Origin: Lacticaseibacillus rhamnosus
GTDB lineage: Bacteria > Bacillota > Bacilli > Lactobacillales > Lactobacillaceae
NCBI RefSeq assembly: GCF_900636965.1
Contig: NZ_LR134331.1
Span: 1,674,001-1,738,000, forward strand
Length of the DNA stretch: 64,000 nucleotides
Direction of reading: 5' to 3'
Position numbers and translations under genes: made by a program. Below the pieces are notes generated by a model. That model searched no databases. It was given only the letters and a program-made list of their open reading frames with translations, and had not been told where the DNA came from. Of the stretch, positions 50,078 to 60,011 are shown piece after piece (within the stretch, counting starts at the first letter, position 1; each line of letters starts with the position of its first letter).

Positions 50078-51661
50078 CTACAAATTGCTTTTAATTGACG
50101 TATCACTTTTCGGCGCAGCAGCCTGCTTTGCTGCTTCTTGGCGTTGAAGTGCTTTGGCTTTGTCCGCCGAAATCGTTGGCAAATCAATCCGGAAGATCGA
50201 CCCATGACCTAAAGCGGAGTCTACTTCAATTTGACCATGATAGCTTTCGATCAGTTGCTGAGCGATAGATAGCCCCAGCCCATTGCCGCCTTTTTCGCGA
50301 CTGCGAGCCTTATCAACGCGATAAAAGCGATTGAACACGCGACGCCGATCCTTTTCGGCAATACCTTCACCAAAGTCCTGAACGGCAACTGCAACGCCAT
50401 TACCACTGTTTTGGGCCATTGAGACATGAATTTCCTTGCGATCAGTCGAATACTTGACGGCGTTATCGAGGAGGATAATCATCACTTGCTCCAGATGATT
50501 GCGGTACATGCGGACAAAAGTTGTCTGCTCCAAGTCATCGTCTAGCGTGAACGTAAACTCCGGATGAATCATGCGAAAATCGGCAACGACCTGCTGGATG
50601 ACTTTGTGGACATCCACAACCGCATTGGGAAACTGAACATCCACCTGATCCGCGCGCGTCAGATCCAGCATTTCCTGAATCAGGCTCTTCATACGGGTGA
50701 TTTCTTGAAGTGAAGCAGCCAGCGATTCGTCAAGCACTTCCGGATCATCCTTACCCCAGCGATTGAGCAGTTGTAAATGCCCTTCCAAAATAGCTACTGG
50801 GGTTCGTAGCTCATGCGAAACATCCTGTACAAATTCACCTTGCTGGTCAATGTAACGTTGAATCCGATCCAGCATACCGTTAAATTCCAGCACCAAATCG
50901 CCAAGCTCGTCATTGCGCTTCAATGCCGGAATCCGAACCGTGCTTTGCGGCTCCTCATTGACAACATCAATGGCATTAGTAATCAGCTTAATCGGACTTA
51001 AGAATCGGGTTGCCAGCACATAGCCAATTAGAATTGAAATGAGAATGGCAGCAAAACTTAAACCAATAATTAACAAGGTAATTTCATGCATGGTCGCATG
51101 AAACGCTGTCAGTTTGTTCGTCACCTGAACGTAACCAATCAAATTTGAACTCTCAGCCGAATAAATAGGTGCAGTTCCGACCAGTCCGTTAAAATCACCG
51201 ATATGACTTTCCTGAACTTCAAATCCATGAACCTTACCCAACGTGATCGGGGTGTCGCGCGACTGAAAAATTGTCGTCCGATCACGCGAAAACACCGACA
51301 CGCTAACGTCTGCCTGAGCCAATTTCTGAATAACGGAATCAGAAAAAATCCGCGTGTGTGACTCGCTGGGAGTAGGTAGTGACGACTGATCGGACGGCGT
51401 TGTCCCTTCCAATCGCGGAACCACCTGGGCCATGGTCAAATCGCCACTGACTGGGGAAAGCCGTTGGACGACTGTGTTAAGGGTATCGGTGACGGTTCGA
51501 CGCTCCTGATTAATCAGAATCTGCCGCATCGCACCATAAAGGATCATTGAAAAAGTGACAAAAGTGACAAAAATCCCGACACCAACTGTGACGGCCCATT
51601 TGACCTTCAACGAGATGCGGGGATTCTTCTTTTGCTTAGTACTGGTTTGCTTGATATGCAT
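50078..51661 (-). CDS. arlS: ArlS-type sensor histidine kinase
   Basis: 527-residue membrane kinase: helix 1 (about 25-48), extracytoplasmic sensor loop (49-190), helix 2 (about 193-215), HAMP, dimerisation domain with HELRTPVAILEGH (His near 283), then ATPase motifs DNAVKYS, DFGEGI and GLGLSIAQQ. Architecture and partner match ArlS/CsrS-like systems governing autolysis, adhesion and stress in Gram-positives. Its ATG shares one base with the stop of the regulator gene (TAATG). Confidence 0.88.
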   Translation of the reverse strand: MHIKQTSTKQKKNPRISLKVKWAVTVGVGIFVTFVTFSMILYGAMRQILINQERRTVTDTLNTVVQRLSPVSGDLTMAQVVPRLEGTTPSDQSSLPTPSESHTRIFSDSVIQKLAQADVSVSVFSRDRTTIFQSRDTPITLGKVHGFEVQESHIGDFNGLVGTAPIYSAESSNLIGYVQVTNKLTAFHATMHEITLLIIGLSFAAILISILIGYVLATRFLSPIKLITNAIDVVNEEPQSTVRIPALKRNDELGDLVLEFNGMLDRIQRYIDQQGEFVQDVSHELRTPVAILEGHLQLLNRWGKDDPEVLDESLAASLQEITRMKSLIQEMLDLTRADQVDVQFPNAVVDVHKVIQQVVADFRMIHPEFTFTLDDDLEQTTFVRMYRNHLEQVMIILLDNAVKYSTDRKEIHVSMAQNSGNGVAVAVQDFGEGIAEKDRRRVFNRFYRVDKARSREKGGNGLGLSIAQQLIESYHGQIEVDSALGHGSIFRIDLPTISADKAKALQRQEAAKQAAAPKSDTSIKSNL

Positions 51662-52347
51662 TATGACCGCATAACATAGCCGGTTCCCCGAACCGTCTGA
51701 ATATAACTAGGTTCACCGGGCCGATCAATTTTATTTCGAATGTAGCGGACATAAACATCAACGACATTCGTTTCAACATCGGAATTATAACCCCAGACTT
51801 TAGACAGCAAAACATCACGTGCTAGAACAACGTTGACATTTTCCATTAAAGTTAAAAGCAATTCGTATTCACGCTTGGTCAATTCGATGATGTCATCGCC
51901 ACGCCGCACAACGCGATTTTCCTTTTCGATGACAAGATCGCGATACTTGATGGTCGTTTGCTTGGCAGTGTTGTTTTCGCCCTCAATACTAATTCGACGT
52001 AGTAAGGCGCGTAACCGTGCCAGCAGCTCCTCAATGGCAAACGGCTTAACAATATAGTCATCTGCCCCATGATCCAAGCCGCTGACCCGATCAATCACCG
52101 AATCACGCGCCGTCATCATGATAATCGGCGTATTCTTCACCTGACGAACACGCCGGCAGACTTCCAATCCGTTCAGTTCCGGCAACATGAGGTCCAGCAA
52201 GATAGCATCCCAATCTTCTGCTAGGGCTGCTTCCAAACCGGTACGGCCATTAAAGTGAACTTCGGTTTCGTAACCTTCATGCTTTAGTTCAAGTTCAACA
52301 AAGCGGGCAAGATTTTTTTCGTCTTCAATAATTAATATTTTACTCAT
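51661..52347 (-). CDS. arlR: ArlR-type response regulator (OmpR family)
   Basis: Start at 52347 (MSKILIIEDEKNLARF), AAGGAG 7 bp upstream, giving 228 residues; the open frame continues into the 5' UTR. Receiver 1-120 with phospho-acceptor Asp52 (LLDLMLPELNG) and MMTA, then a winged-helix output domain (TKREYELLLTLMENVNVV, VWGYNSDVETNVVDVYVRYIRNKI). It is coupled to the kinase gene. A TAAACT extended -10 lies at 52433-52428. Confidence 0.9.
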   Translation of the reverse strand: MSKILIIEDEKNLARFVELELKHEGYETEVHFNGRTGLEAALAEDWDAILLDLMLPELNGLEVCRRVRQVKNTPIIMMTARDSVIDRVSGLDHGADDYIVKPFAIEELLARLRALLRRISIEGENNTAKQTTIKYRDLVIEKENRVVRRGDDIIELTKREYELLLTLMENVNVVLARDVLLSKVWGYNSDVETNVVDVYVRYIRNKIDRPGEPSYIQTVRGTGYVMRS

Positions 52348-52427
52348 TAGCGTCTCCTTATACTTTCGGTGCATGAACACACAATCTGAATCTATTTTTA
52401 GTTTCTCATAAAAACATACGCTAGGAT

Positions 52428-52436
52428 AGTTTAGCA
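52428..52436 (-). promoter_or_regulatory. Extended -10 promoter of arlRS
   Basis: TGC-TAAACT on the minus strand, about 80 bp before arlR, with TAGTCA 17 bp further up as a weak -35. Confidence 0.5.
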
Positions 52437-52467
52437 CAGTTTTCTCATTTTGACTATCAGCCCCGCG

Positions 52468-52503
52468 TTAATAGGCATCAATGCTAATGGAAATGCCTAT
52501 TAA
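52468..52503. repeat. 11-bp perfect palindrome upstream of arlRS
   Basis: TTAATAGGCAT and ATGCCTATTAA, separated by 14 bp, lie about 35 bp upstream of the arlRS -10. They are not followed by a T run; this may be an operator or a hairpin. Confidence 0.55.
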
Positions 52504-52628
52504 TCAAGGCTCTCATTTTTCAATTCGGCTAATTCTCATAATAACCCGCGATACTTTCTAATCTGTCTTTACGAAACATATACCATTTTTTAAGTCTGAT
52601 TGTCAAAGCCTTTGTGACAAGGATAGAT

Positions 52629-52677
52629 TAAAAAAACCAATTCACATGCGACACTTAATCGCAGGTGAATTGGTTTA
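52629..52677 (-). terminator. Terminator after gnd
   Basis: AAACCAATTCAC pairs with GTGAATTGGTTT, with an inner TGCGA/TCGCA helix, and is followed by seven T on the minus strand, 18 bp beyond gnd. Confidence 0.88.
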
Positions 52678-52695
52678 GACTTAAACTTCAATGAA

Positions 52696-54114
52696 TTAAG
52701 CTTCGTCGTACCACGTGTAATGGAAAATGCCATCACGATCAGTACGTTCATATGTGTGGGCACCAAAGTAGTCACGCTGAGCCTGAGTCAGGTTGGCCGG
52801 CAGAACAGGGGCACGATAAGAGTCGTAGTAACTGATCGCCGCTGAGAAGCCCGGCACCGGAACGCCGGCTTTAACAGCCAAGCCGACCAAGTCACGGACA
52901 CTTTCCTGATAGTTCTTAGCAATATTCAGGAAGTAATCGTCTAACAACAAGTTCTGTAAATCCGGCTTCTTATCATAGGCATCGGTGATATTTTGCAAGA
53001 AGCGTGCGCGAATGATGCAACCTGCACGCCAAATCTTGGCCAATTCACCGTATTGCAGGTTCCAGTCGTAGTTGTCCGATGCAACGCGCATTTGTTCAAA
53101 GCCTTGAGCATAAGACATCAACTTGCTGAAGTATAACGCCTTACGGATCATCTCGATAGCTTCTTTTTTGTCAATCGTCACATTGCCAACCGGCTTTGGC
53201 AGAACTTTACTTGCCGCAACCCGCTCCTGCTTCATCGCACTAATGTAACGCGCATAGACGGATTCGGTAATCACACTTTGCGGAACACCTAGCTCAAGAG
53301 CAGATTGTGAAGACCATTTGCCGGTCCCTTTGTTGCCAGCGCGATCCAAAATCACATCAACGATCGGCTTGTCGCTGCCAAGATCGTCTTTACGGGTCAG
53401 AATGTCTGCCGTGATGTCGATGAGGTAGGAGTCCAGTTCGCCTTTATTCCAGTCACTAAAAATACCGGCGATTTCTTCTACGTCCAAACCAAGCAAATGA
53501 CGCATCAAGTTGTAACTTTCAGCAATTAATTCCATATCGCCGTATTCGATGCCGTTATGAACCATTTTGACATAATGGCCGGCACCGTTTGGCCCAATGT
53601 AAGTCACACAAGGTGCACCGTCATCCGCTTTTGCCGAAATAGCCTCCAGAATCGGTGCTACCAAGTCATAAGCCTCTTTTTGGCCGCCTGGCATTAAGGA
53701 TGGTCCGTGTAGTGCGCCAAGTTCGCCACCGGAAACGCCCATACCAATGAAATTGATCCCGGATTTATCCAGTTCGGCACTGCGCCGCATAGTGTCTTCA
53801 AAGAAGGTGTTCCCGCCATCAATCAAAACGTCACCTTTATCTAACAGCGGCAATAATTCTTTAATCACGGCATCGGTACCGGCACCGGCTTTAACCATCA
53901 TGATAATCCGGCGAGGCTTCTCTAATGAAGCAACAAAGTCCTCGATTTTATAGCTCGGGACCAATTTCTTGTCCGGATGTTCTTCTACAACCGCCTTGGT
54001 TTTACTTCCGGTACGATTGTAGATTGCAACGGTATTGCCGCGGCTTTCGATATTCAAGGCAAGATTCTTGCCCATAACCGCCATGCCGACAACACCAATT
54101 TGTGGTTTATCCAT
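52696..54114 (-). CDS. gnd: 6-phosphogluconate dehydrogenase, decarboxylating
   Basis: Oxidises 6-phosphogluconate to ribulose 5-phosphate and CO2, reducing NADP. From the ATG at 54114 ([21 protein letters not shown]), 9 bp after GAGGAGG, it has 472 residues; two in-frame ATGs just upstream are possible. Rossmann motif [12 protein letters not shown] cofactor selector, substrate motifs [19 protein letters not shown] and [12 protein letters not shown] with catalytic Lys and Glu, and a C-terminal dimer tail. Confidence 0.96.
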   Translation of the reverse strand: MDKPQIGVVGMAVMGKNLALNIESRGNTVAIYNRTGSKTKAVVEEHPDKKLVPSYKIEDFVASLEKPRRIIMMVKAGAGTDAVIKELLPLLDKGDVLIDGGNTFFEDTMRRSAELDKSGINFIGMGVSGGELGALHGPSLMPGGQKEAYDLVAPILEAISAKADDGAPCVTYIGPNGAGHYVKMVHNGIEYGDMELIAESYNLMRHLLGLDVEEIAGIFSDWNKGELDSYLIDITADILTRKDDLGSDKPIVDVILDRAGNKGTGKWSSQSALELGVPQSVITESVYARYISAMKQERVAASKVLPKPVGNVTIDKKEAIEMIRKALYFSKLMSYAQGFEQMRVASDNYDWNLQYGELAKIWRAGCIIRARFLQNITDAYDKKPDLQNLLLDDYFLNIAKNYQESVRDLVGLAVKAGVPVPGFSAAISYYDSYRAPVLPANLTQAQRDYFGAHTYERTDRDGIFHYTWYDEA

Positions 54115-54285
54115 TAACATGGACCTCCTCATTCATTTCATCATTTACGACTTTTATGTTAGCAGAAACCGCCGCGCTTTAACAGTCGGCAGACGGGTTA
54201 TCACAGCTCAATTTGATCTAATTTTTTGAAGTCATCTTTCTAGTGGCGAAACAAGCTTGGCGGATAAACCATTTTTTGTTAACAG

Positions 54286-54332
54286 AAAAAAACAGCCCCT
54301 TCTAAATGCCATCGCGAAGGTGCCGTTTTCCA
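54286..54332 (-). terminator. Terminator after the YceD gene
   Basis: ACGGCACCTTC and GAAGGGGCTGT pair with two mismatches, followed by TTTTTTT on the minus strand. Confidence 0.65.
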
Positions 54333-54353
54333 ATAAATCAACTCGCTATATCA

Positions 54354-54902
54354 TCACGACTGATCATCATCCGGGAACATCCCTTTTAATTTCGTAAAAG
54401 GGTTATCTGCCTGCTTCTCTTTTTTAACGGCTTTATCAAAATCTTCTTCAGCCATGACTTCCCAGTCCTCGCCTGAAGGCATCTCGCCACTGGCGGCTTC
54501 TTCTGGCGTTAGCACTTGCATGGGGATGCTTAACAACAAATGATCCTCCACTGCCGGCAACAAATCCAGCTCCGGATCCTCAAGCGGCATCAGAATTTCG
54601 CCGTCTTCATATTGATCGGCATGGCCGTCATCGGTCAGATAGATCTCGCTAAACGTGAAATCCTGTGGCAGCGTGACTGGGGTCAAACTGCGCGTCGAGG
54701 GAACTACCAAAGTACCCTTTAAGTTGACACTAACCAGAAAATCGCCGCGATCATAAACAATATCGCCGTTTACCTGGATGGGACTGACATCAAGAACCTC
54801 TGGATCACGATCCTGCAAATCTGCCTTGACATCCAACGTGGTACTAAAATGCAACGGTTCCTGATCGTGTTTCATTAATTCCTGAATCGTCCATTTCAAC
54901 AT
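54354..54902 (-). CDS. YceD family (DUF177) protein
   Basis: 182 residues with the DUF177 core (ILDVSPIQVNGDIVYDRGDFLVSVNLKGTL-like, then LDLLPAVEDHLLLSIP). The family is linked to 23S rRNA/ribosome metabolism through its usual neighbour rpmF (L32). No rpmF follows here: a terminator and gnd come next. In this protein the family cysteines are absent. GGAGG lies 9 bp before the ATG. It is 58 bp downstream of tmcAL. Confidence 0.88.
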   Translation of the reverse strand: MLKWTIQELMKHDQEPLHFSTTLDVKADLQDRDPEVLDVSPIQVNGDIVYDRGDFLVSVNLKGTLVVPSTRSLTPVTLPQDFTFSEIYLTDDGHADQYEDGEILMPLEDPELDLLPAVEDHLLLSIPMQVLTPEEAASGEMPSGEDWEVMAEEDFDKAVKKEKQADNPFTKLKGMFPDDDQS

Positions 54903-54960
54903 GTTATTTTGCCTCCTTTAGACGCGCACACTAACCTTAAGATGGAGTTATGAGCGCGTT

Positions 54961-56097
54961 TCACATCAACGGTCGGCGGCCATAATTTTGTTCAACACCG
55001 CTAATCGTGGTGATTAATCGATCCGCACGATGGGTCATCGCAAGGATCCCATTCGGTGCAAGCATATCAGCACTAACGCGAGTGAGCAAGGGCCAGCCAA
55101 CTTGGTGTTTAACCTGGCGCAAGTATTGCTGACCGGCTGGCGTAAACCCGAGCACATGCAGCTGCGGCAAGTGCCGAGCCTTTTCCACCGCCGCTATTGT
55201 CATATTCAGCGTGATTGCTAAAGCTAATCGCCGCAGTCTGGCGTAGGTATACCGCTTGGACTTAACCCGCTTTAAAAAGCTCGTCATATCAATAGCGTCA
55301 TCAATCTGCTGGGTGAAACGATATTCCAGCCCTTCCGCCATCGTGGCAACCTGCCGCAACTGCGCCAAATCTGCTGTCTGTAGACGATATTTCAACCATG
55401 GAAAATATTGCGACCACCCATATTGTTGCTGCTTAGAATAAACCGGAATCAGATCTGCAGGAACAATCTTCGCGAGCGATTCACCTCTGCGCAATCGCTG
55501 ACGAATCGCTGACGCACTGGCCAGATTAGCTGTCAACTGGAGCGCGTCATGGGCCACGCCTTGTCGACCGAACGGATAAAGCTGCATCGGCACTTGCAAC
55601 GCCAAAACCGCTTTTGCATAGCTCAACCCCAACATGAAATTCGGGTCTGTTTGCGTGATGCCGGCTGCTTTTGCATAAGCGGCATTAAGCTGGGTCGCAT
55701 AAGTCTGGGTATAATCCGAAAATCCCGGATCCGTCAAAGGGGCTTTTTCTAATTGTCGGGCAAGGTCCAGATAGGCAAGTTCGGGGTGTTCGGTTCCAAA
55801 TGCCAGTGCGGTCACGCGTAACGCCGCTAACGTCGCAACCCCGGCTTCCGCAAATTGATCCGCCGCTTGCACCGCTCCGGTTACCGGCAGCTCAATGACA
55901 ATATCGGCGCCATGATCCAACGCCGCCCGCGCCCGCACCCACTTATCAAAAATCGCGGGTTCGCCACGCTGGACATAGTTTCCCGACATCACCACAACGA
56001 CAACATCAGCTTGCGTTAATTTTCGGGCTTGTGCCAGTGCATATGCGTGACCAGCATGAAATGGATTAAACTCTGCAATCATACCGACCGCTTGCAT
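54961..56097 (-). CDS. tmcAL: tRNA(Met) cytidine acetate ligase TmcAL
   Basis: Forms N4-acetylcytidine at the wobble base of elongator tRNA-Met from acetate and ATP (YlbM family). It has 378 residues with nucleotidyltransferase motif [15 protein letters not shown] (HxGH, about 15-18), [19 protein letters not shown] and the SxxRxR-type [15 protein letters not shown] precedes the ATG. It is the last gene of the yqeG operon, 45 bp after the methyltransferase. Confidence 0.93.
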   Translation of the reverse strand: MQAVGMIAEFNPFHAGHAYALAQARKLTQADVVVVVMSGNYVQRGEPAIFDKWVRARAALDHGADIVIELPVTGAVQAADQFAEAGVATLAALRVTALAFGTEHPELAYLDLARQLEKAPLTDPGFSDYTQTYATQLNAAYAKAAGITQTDPNFMLGLSYAKAVLALQVPMQLYPFGRQGVAHDALQLTANLASASAIRQRLRRGESLAKIVPADLIPVYSKQQQYGWSQYFPWLKYRLQTADLAQLRQVATMAEGLEYRFTQQIDDAIDMTSFLKRVKSKRYTYARLRRLALAITLNMTIAAVEKARHLPQLHVLGFTPAGQQYLRQVKHQVGWPLLTRVSADMLAPNGILAMTHRADRLITTISGVEQNYGRRPLM

Positions 56098-56141
56098 AGA
56101 CGCCTCCTAATAAATTTGCTTATTCATTTGGCTCATCACGA

Positions 56142-56879
56142 CTATTTTTTGCGCGCGTGGAAAAACCAGCGCGTACTTTCAGGTCCCACCGGCTCGTTGC
56201 CAAAATCGTCGGTAACCTCAATTTTTTCGAACCCGGCATTCTGTAAGGCCCGCAAATAATCAGCCAACGGATAAGTGCGTTCCTTGTGTGTTTCTGTCAA
56301 AGGCTTATAGGCATCCAAGGCTTCGTCGTACATAAAAAAGGTGAGGTCATGTTCAATGCTATGTGGATGCTCACCAATAAAACTATTCCATAAGAACGCA
56401 AAGTCATCCGTTTGATAGTTGTACATATAACCCGGAAAGACCTGATCCATTTGATAAAGCGAGTGAGCATCAAAAAGAAAGTCGCCACCAGTCGGCAACT
56501 TTGACGCTACCTGCGTAAAGACCTGTTGCACCTCATCCAGATTCTGCATATAGCAAATCGAATCGTCAAAACAAGTAACAATTGGAAATTCCGGTAGCGT
56601 TTCCAGATCACGCATATCGCCTTGAAGCAGGGTTAATGCCACCCCTGCAGCATCAGCTTTTTCCTCTGCCAAGGTCAACATTTCTTCAGATAAATCAAAA
56701 TCCGTGACTTGATAACCTGACTGAGCCAATAGCACGGCCAAAAAGCCGGAACCGCCAGCCAACTCAAGCAATGGCTGATGACTCGGCTTCACTCGCTTGA
56801 CCACATAATCACGCCACCGTTGATACAATGACTGATCCATCAATTGGTCGTAAACTTCGGCAAAGGTCGTGTAGATCAT
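56142..56879 (-). CDS. YqeM-type class I SAM-dependent methyltransferase
   Basis: 245 residues; SAM motif LLELAGGSGFLAVLLAQSG (about 37-55; typical consensus GxGTG altered to GGSGF), acidic DFDLSEEML and LLQGDMRDLETLP. The substrate is unknown; the family is encoded after rsfS across Bacillota. It overlaps the rsfS stop (ATGA), so translation is coupled. Confidence 0.9.
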   Translation of the reverse strand: MIYTTFAEVYDQLMDQSLYQRWRDYVVKRVKPSHQPLLELAGGSGFLAVLLAQSGYQVTDFDLSEEMLTLAEEKADAAGVALTLLQGDMRDLETLPEFPIVTCFDDSICYMQNLDEVQQVFTQVASKLPTGGDFLFDAHSLYQMDQVFPGYMYNYQTDDFAFLWNSFIGEHPHSIEHDLTFFMYDEALDAYKPLTETHKERTYPLADYLRALQNAGFEKIEVTDDFGNEPVGPESTRWFFHARKK

Positions 56880-57235
56880 GCCTCAACCCACTGATCCACT
56901 TTAACCAGCGGTGCATCTTGCCATAACTTTTCCAGGTTGTAGAATTGTCGCTCTTCTGGCATAAAGACATGAACCACCACATCGTTTAAGTCAATCAGCA
57001 TCCACTTGGACCCTTTTTGTCCCTCAATCCGGCGAATCTCAACGCCGGCCGCTTCTTCTTTTTCTTCGATTTCATCAACAATTGCCTGAACCTGACGATC
57101 CGAAGTGCCGCTCATGATAACAAAATAATCGGCCAACAGACTCACACCGCGCATGTCCAATGCAACAATGTCTTCGGCTCGCTTCGAATCACCGGCTTTA
57201 ACAGCAATTTCCAACATGGTTTTTGCGTCGATCAT
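56876..57235 (-). CDS. rsfS: Ribosome silencing factor RsfS
   Basis: Binds L14 of free 50S subunits and blocks subunit joining when nutrients are short. It has 119 residues; family core EDIVALDMRGVSLLADYFVIMSGTSDRQVQAI (about 21-52) and WMLIDLNDVVVHVFMPEERQFYNLEKLW. AAGGAG before the ATG is shared with the yqeK stop. High certainty. Confidence 0.95.
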   Translation of the reverse strand: MIDAKTMLEIAVKAGDSKRAEDIVALDMRGVSLLADYFVIMSGTSDRQVQAIVDEIEEKEEAAGVEIRRIEGQKGSKWMLIDLNDVVVHVFMPEERQFYNLEKLWQDAPLVKVDQWVEA

Positions 57236-57238
57236 AAA

Positions 57239-57838
57239 TTACTCCTTTGATAAAAATGCATTGTAGGTTAACAGTGTTTTCGGATAAACCAATTGACGCG
57301 CCCCGATTAGATAGGTCAGGGTGTTTTCAAGCTCAATGCGGCTGGCTTCTTCCAAGTTAGTTTCGGCTGCCTTGCGTGCTTTGGCCTCAACCGGCAATGA
57401 CCGTTGGGGTTCAATAAAGTCACCGACAAACACACATTCATCCAGCTTGGTCATTTCCGGATCACCGGTTGTATGCCGCGCAATAGCCGTCAGCACTTGT
57501 TTATCGGTAATGCCGACTTCGGTTTGAATAAAATGAATCCCGACAACGCCATGCCACACACCACGGCCATACTGCAGTAACTTGGGGTCAAAGCCGTCTT
57601 CGATAATCACGCGTTTATATGTTTCAACCGAGATTTCTTTACCATAATCATGCAGTAAGCCCGCCAAACCTGCTCGATCCACATCTTGGTCAAAACGCTT
57701 TGCCAATTCGATAGCCGTTGCTTCAACCCGCAAACAATGTTCATAGCGAGGCTGATCAAGGCGATTACGTAGGCGATTCAGAATTTCTTTTCGACTCAAG
57801 CCATGCGTTAAACTTGCTGGATATTGATGTTCATTCAC
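57239..57838 (-). CDS. yqeK: YqeK: symmetrical Ap4A hydrolase, HD domain
   Basis: Splits diadenosine tetraphosphate into two ADP (activity known for YqeK relatives). A GTG at 57838 (within GTGAATGA, where it overlaps the nadD stop) with GAGGG 9 bp upstream gives 199 residues. Metal motifs: RYEHCLRVEATAIELA, LAGLLHDYGKE (HD) and AIARHTTG, and DFIEPQR near the C-terminus. Confidence 0.93.
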   Translation of the reverse strand: MNEHQYPASLTHGLSRKEILNRLRNRLDQPRYEHCLRVEATAIELAKRFDQDVDRAGLAGLLHDYGKEISVETYKRVIIEDGFDPKLLQYGRGVWHGVVGIHFIQTEVGITDKQVLTAIARHTTGDPEMTKLDECVFVGDFIEPQRSLPVEAKARKAAETNLEEASRIELENTLTYLIGARQLVYPKTLLTYNAFLSKE

Positions 57839-58481
57839 GATATAATCCCTCTTTTTGAATATAGTCAATCACTGGGTCAGGCACCAAATACTTCAAGCTG
57901 CGCCCCGCTTGAACGCGATCCCGCACCGCTGTCGAACTGATATCGATCAGCGGCGCGTCAACCCATAAAATCGGATAGCGGCTAGCCGGTGTATACCCGC
58001 GCCGCTTAACGCCGACGAAGGTTACTAATTTTACCAGTTCATCAATGTGCGCCCATTTTGGTAAGTAGTCAACCATGTCGGCACCGATGATAAAGTAGTA
58101 ATCCGTATCCGGATGAAGTCGGTGCAACTCCTGCATGGTTTGATACGTGTAACTAATGCCCCCACGCCGAATTTCAATGCCTTCCAACCCAAAAAGTGGA
58201 TTATCGGCAATCGCTAATTGTACCATATTCACCCGGTGCCGAGCAGAAATGGCCGTTTTTGTATCAACATGCGGTGGCATATTATCGGGCATGAAATAAA
58301 CTTTCTCCAAGCCTAATTCAGTGCCTGCCGCTTCTGCCATAATCAGATGACCGTTATGAATCGGATTGAAGGTCCCACCGAACAAACCAACCTGCTTGCG
58401 ACGATGCGTTCCCAGAATCTGTTCGCGCATCGCAACAGAAATAACCGGTTGCGTCAACGTGACATTCTGCATCTTTTTCAT
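57831..58481 (-). CDS. nadD: Nicotinate-nucleotide adenylyltransferase
   Basis: Adenylates nicotinate mononucleotide in NAD synthesis. It has 216 residues from the ATG at 58481 (AGGAG 5 bp upstream); a shorter start at MREQIL would also leave the fold complete. Motifs GLFGGTFNPIHNGHL (HxGH) and ISSTAVRDRV are intact, and VDYLPKW is present. The first about 25 residues are an unusual extension relative to Bacillus NadD. Confidence 0.95.
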   Translation of the reverse strand: MKKMQNVTLTQPVISVAMREQILGTHRRKQVGLFGGTFNPIHNGHLIMAEAAGTELGLEKVYFMPDNMPPHVDTKTAISARHRVNMVQLAIADNPLFGLEGIEIRRGGISYTYQTMQELHRLHPDTDYYFIIGADMVDYLPKWAHIDELVKLVTFVGVKRRGYTPASRYPILWVDAPLIDISSTAVRDRVQAGRSLKYLVPDPVIDYIQKEGLYRE

Positions 58482-58489
58482 CACAACTC

Positions 58490-58801
58490 CTACCGCGCAT
58501 TGACTTCAAGACTGATGCGACGATGTTCCGACTTTTCAGCCTGCTTATAAACGATCACGGTGCGCCCAATAATCTGCGCCACTTCCAAACCGGCAATCGC
58601 TGCCTGTAACGTATCCGCAACTTCTTGCGGTGTATCGTCAGCAGTCGGTAACAGGCTGATCTTGACTAATTCACGGGTTTCGATGGCATCCTTTACGCCA
58701 GCGACAAAAGCATCGCCTAGCCCATTTTTGCCAACTTGAATTAACGGTTTGGTCGTCATTGCCAAACTGCGTAAATAACGTTTTTGTTTACCAGTTAACA
58801 T
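58490..58801 (-). CDS. yhbY: Ribosome assembly RNA-binding protein YhbY
   Basis: CRM-domain protein binding pre-50S rRNA. The ATG at 58801 (MLTGKQKRYLRSLA) gives 103 residues with the GxxG loop VGKNGLGDAFVAGV. GAGGAG lies 10 bp upstream. The frame is open further upstream, into yqeH, without family resemblance. Position between yqeH and nadD is the standard order (YqeI). Confidence 0.94.
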   Translation of the reverse strand: MLTGKQKRYLRSLAMTTKPLIQVGKNGLGDAFVAGVKDAIETRELVKISLLPTADDTPQEVADTLQAAIAGLEVAQIIGRTVIVYKQAEKSEHRRISLEVNAR

Positions 58802-58886
58802 GTTTTTAACGCTCCTCTGATTCAGTTGTGCCGCCTTTCCACCACCCGTGCAGCTTTTGGGTCGCTGCGGGTTGGCTGCGGCTCGT

Positions 58887-60011
58887 TTAAATAAATGCTT
58901 TACGTAATAAAACATCCACGCCTTTAGGGGCATAACCTGCAATGGTGACGCCAGCCGGTACCGTAATCCAGCCGAGACCGGCAAAAACCAGATCCGATTT
59001 TTCTTTCGGCGTGAATTCAAAGCGAACCAGCGGCGGAAAATCTCTGACTTCATCAGCTTGTGGCGGCGCTAGAAGACCCCCGACATGCTTCTGATAAAAC
59101 TCATCAGCGTTGATCAATTTTGTCCGGTGCAGCGGCAATTGCGTATCGGCGTAAATGACAAAGCTTTGGCGGCCGCCGCGAAGATAATCGAACCGTGCCA
59201 GTCCGCCGAGAAAGATGGTCTGGCCTTCATTCAACTGATAAGTCGCCGGTTTAATCACCGAAGTCGGGGATACCAGTTTCAAATCCTTGGAGCCGACAAA
59301 ATGTGCCATCTGGTGGCGATGAATGATGCCTGGCGTGTCAATTAGCGACTGCCCATCATCTAACGGAATCATAATGCGATCAAGCGTGGTTCCCGGGAAG
59401 CGCGATGTTGTAATGAGATCCTCGACACCGGTTAATTGCTTAATAATGCGGTTGATTAACGTTGACTTGCCAGTATTGGTCACCCCGACAACGTACACAT
59501 CGCGATGTTCGCGATACTTCTCGATAGCGGTGAGTAACTCGTCAACCCCAAATCCTTTTTTGGCACTGGCCAGCAAGGTTGTTACCGGCCGTAATCCCTG
59601 CGCTTTAGCTTGCTGCTGCAGCCAGTTTTTTAATTTATTGGGATTCAACGATTTAGGCAAGACATCTGCCTTATTCCCGACCAAAATGACGGGATTATCC
59701 CCGACAAAACGATGCAATCCGGGAATCACACTGCCATTAAAATCAAAAATATCAATGACATTCACAATCAATGCGTTACTTTCACCGATCGCATTCAGGA
59801 GGCGTAAAAAATCATCGTCAGTTAACGTGACGGGTGCAATTTCATTGTAATGCCGCAGTCGAAAGCAGCGTTGGCAATAAATGTCATCGTCAGCCTCGGC
59901 TTTTGCTAATGTCGCGGCTGGCAGATAGCCTGGCTTTTTAGGATCGGTTGTCTGCAAAATAGCGCCACAGCCTATGCAGCGGCGCTCTGTTTCATCATTG
60001 ATGATGTCCAT
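58887..60011 (-). CDS. yqeH: Ribosome biogenesis GTPase YqeH
   Basis: Circularly permuted GTPase needed for 30S maturation. It has 374 residues: N-terminal zinc finger (CIGCGA near 15-20 and CQRC near 47-50), then G4 (GNKADVLPK), G5, G1 (GVTNTGKST), G2/G3 (DTPG) in permuted order, and a C-terminal RNA-binding-like domain. GGAGG precedes the ATG. It overlaps yqeG by 17 bp. Confidence 0.95.
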   Translation of the reverse strand: MDIINDETERRCIGCGAILQTTDPKKPGYLPAATLAKAEADDDIYCQRCFRLRHYNEIAPVTLTDDDFLRLLNAIGESNALIVNVIDIFDFNGSVIPGLHRFVGDNPVILVGNKADVLPKSLNPNKLKNWLQQQAKAQGLRPVTTLLASAKKGFGVDELLTAIEKYREHRDVYVVGVTNTGKSTLINRIIKQLTGVEDLITTSRFPGTTLDRIMIPLDDGQSLIDTPGIIHRHQMAHFVGSKDLKLVSPTSVIKPATYQLNEGQTIFLGGLARFDYLRGGRQSFVIYADTQLPLHRTKLINADEFYQKHVGGLLAPPQADEVRDFPPLVRFEFTPKEKSDLVFAGLGWITVPAGVTIAGYAPKGVDVLLRKAFI

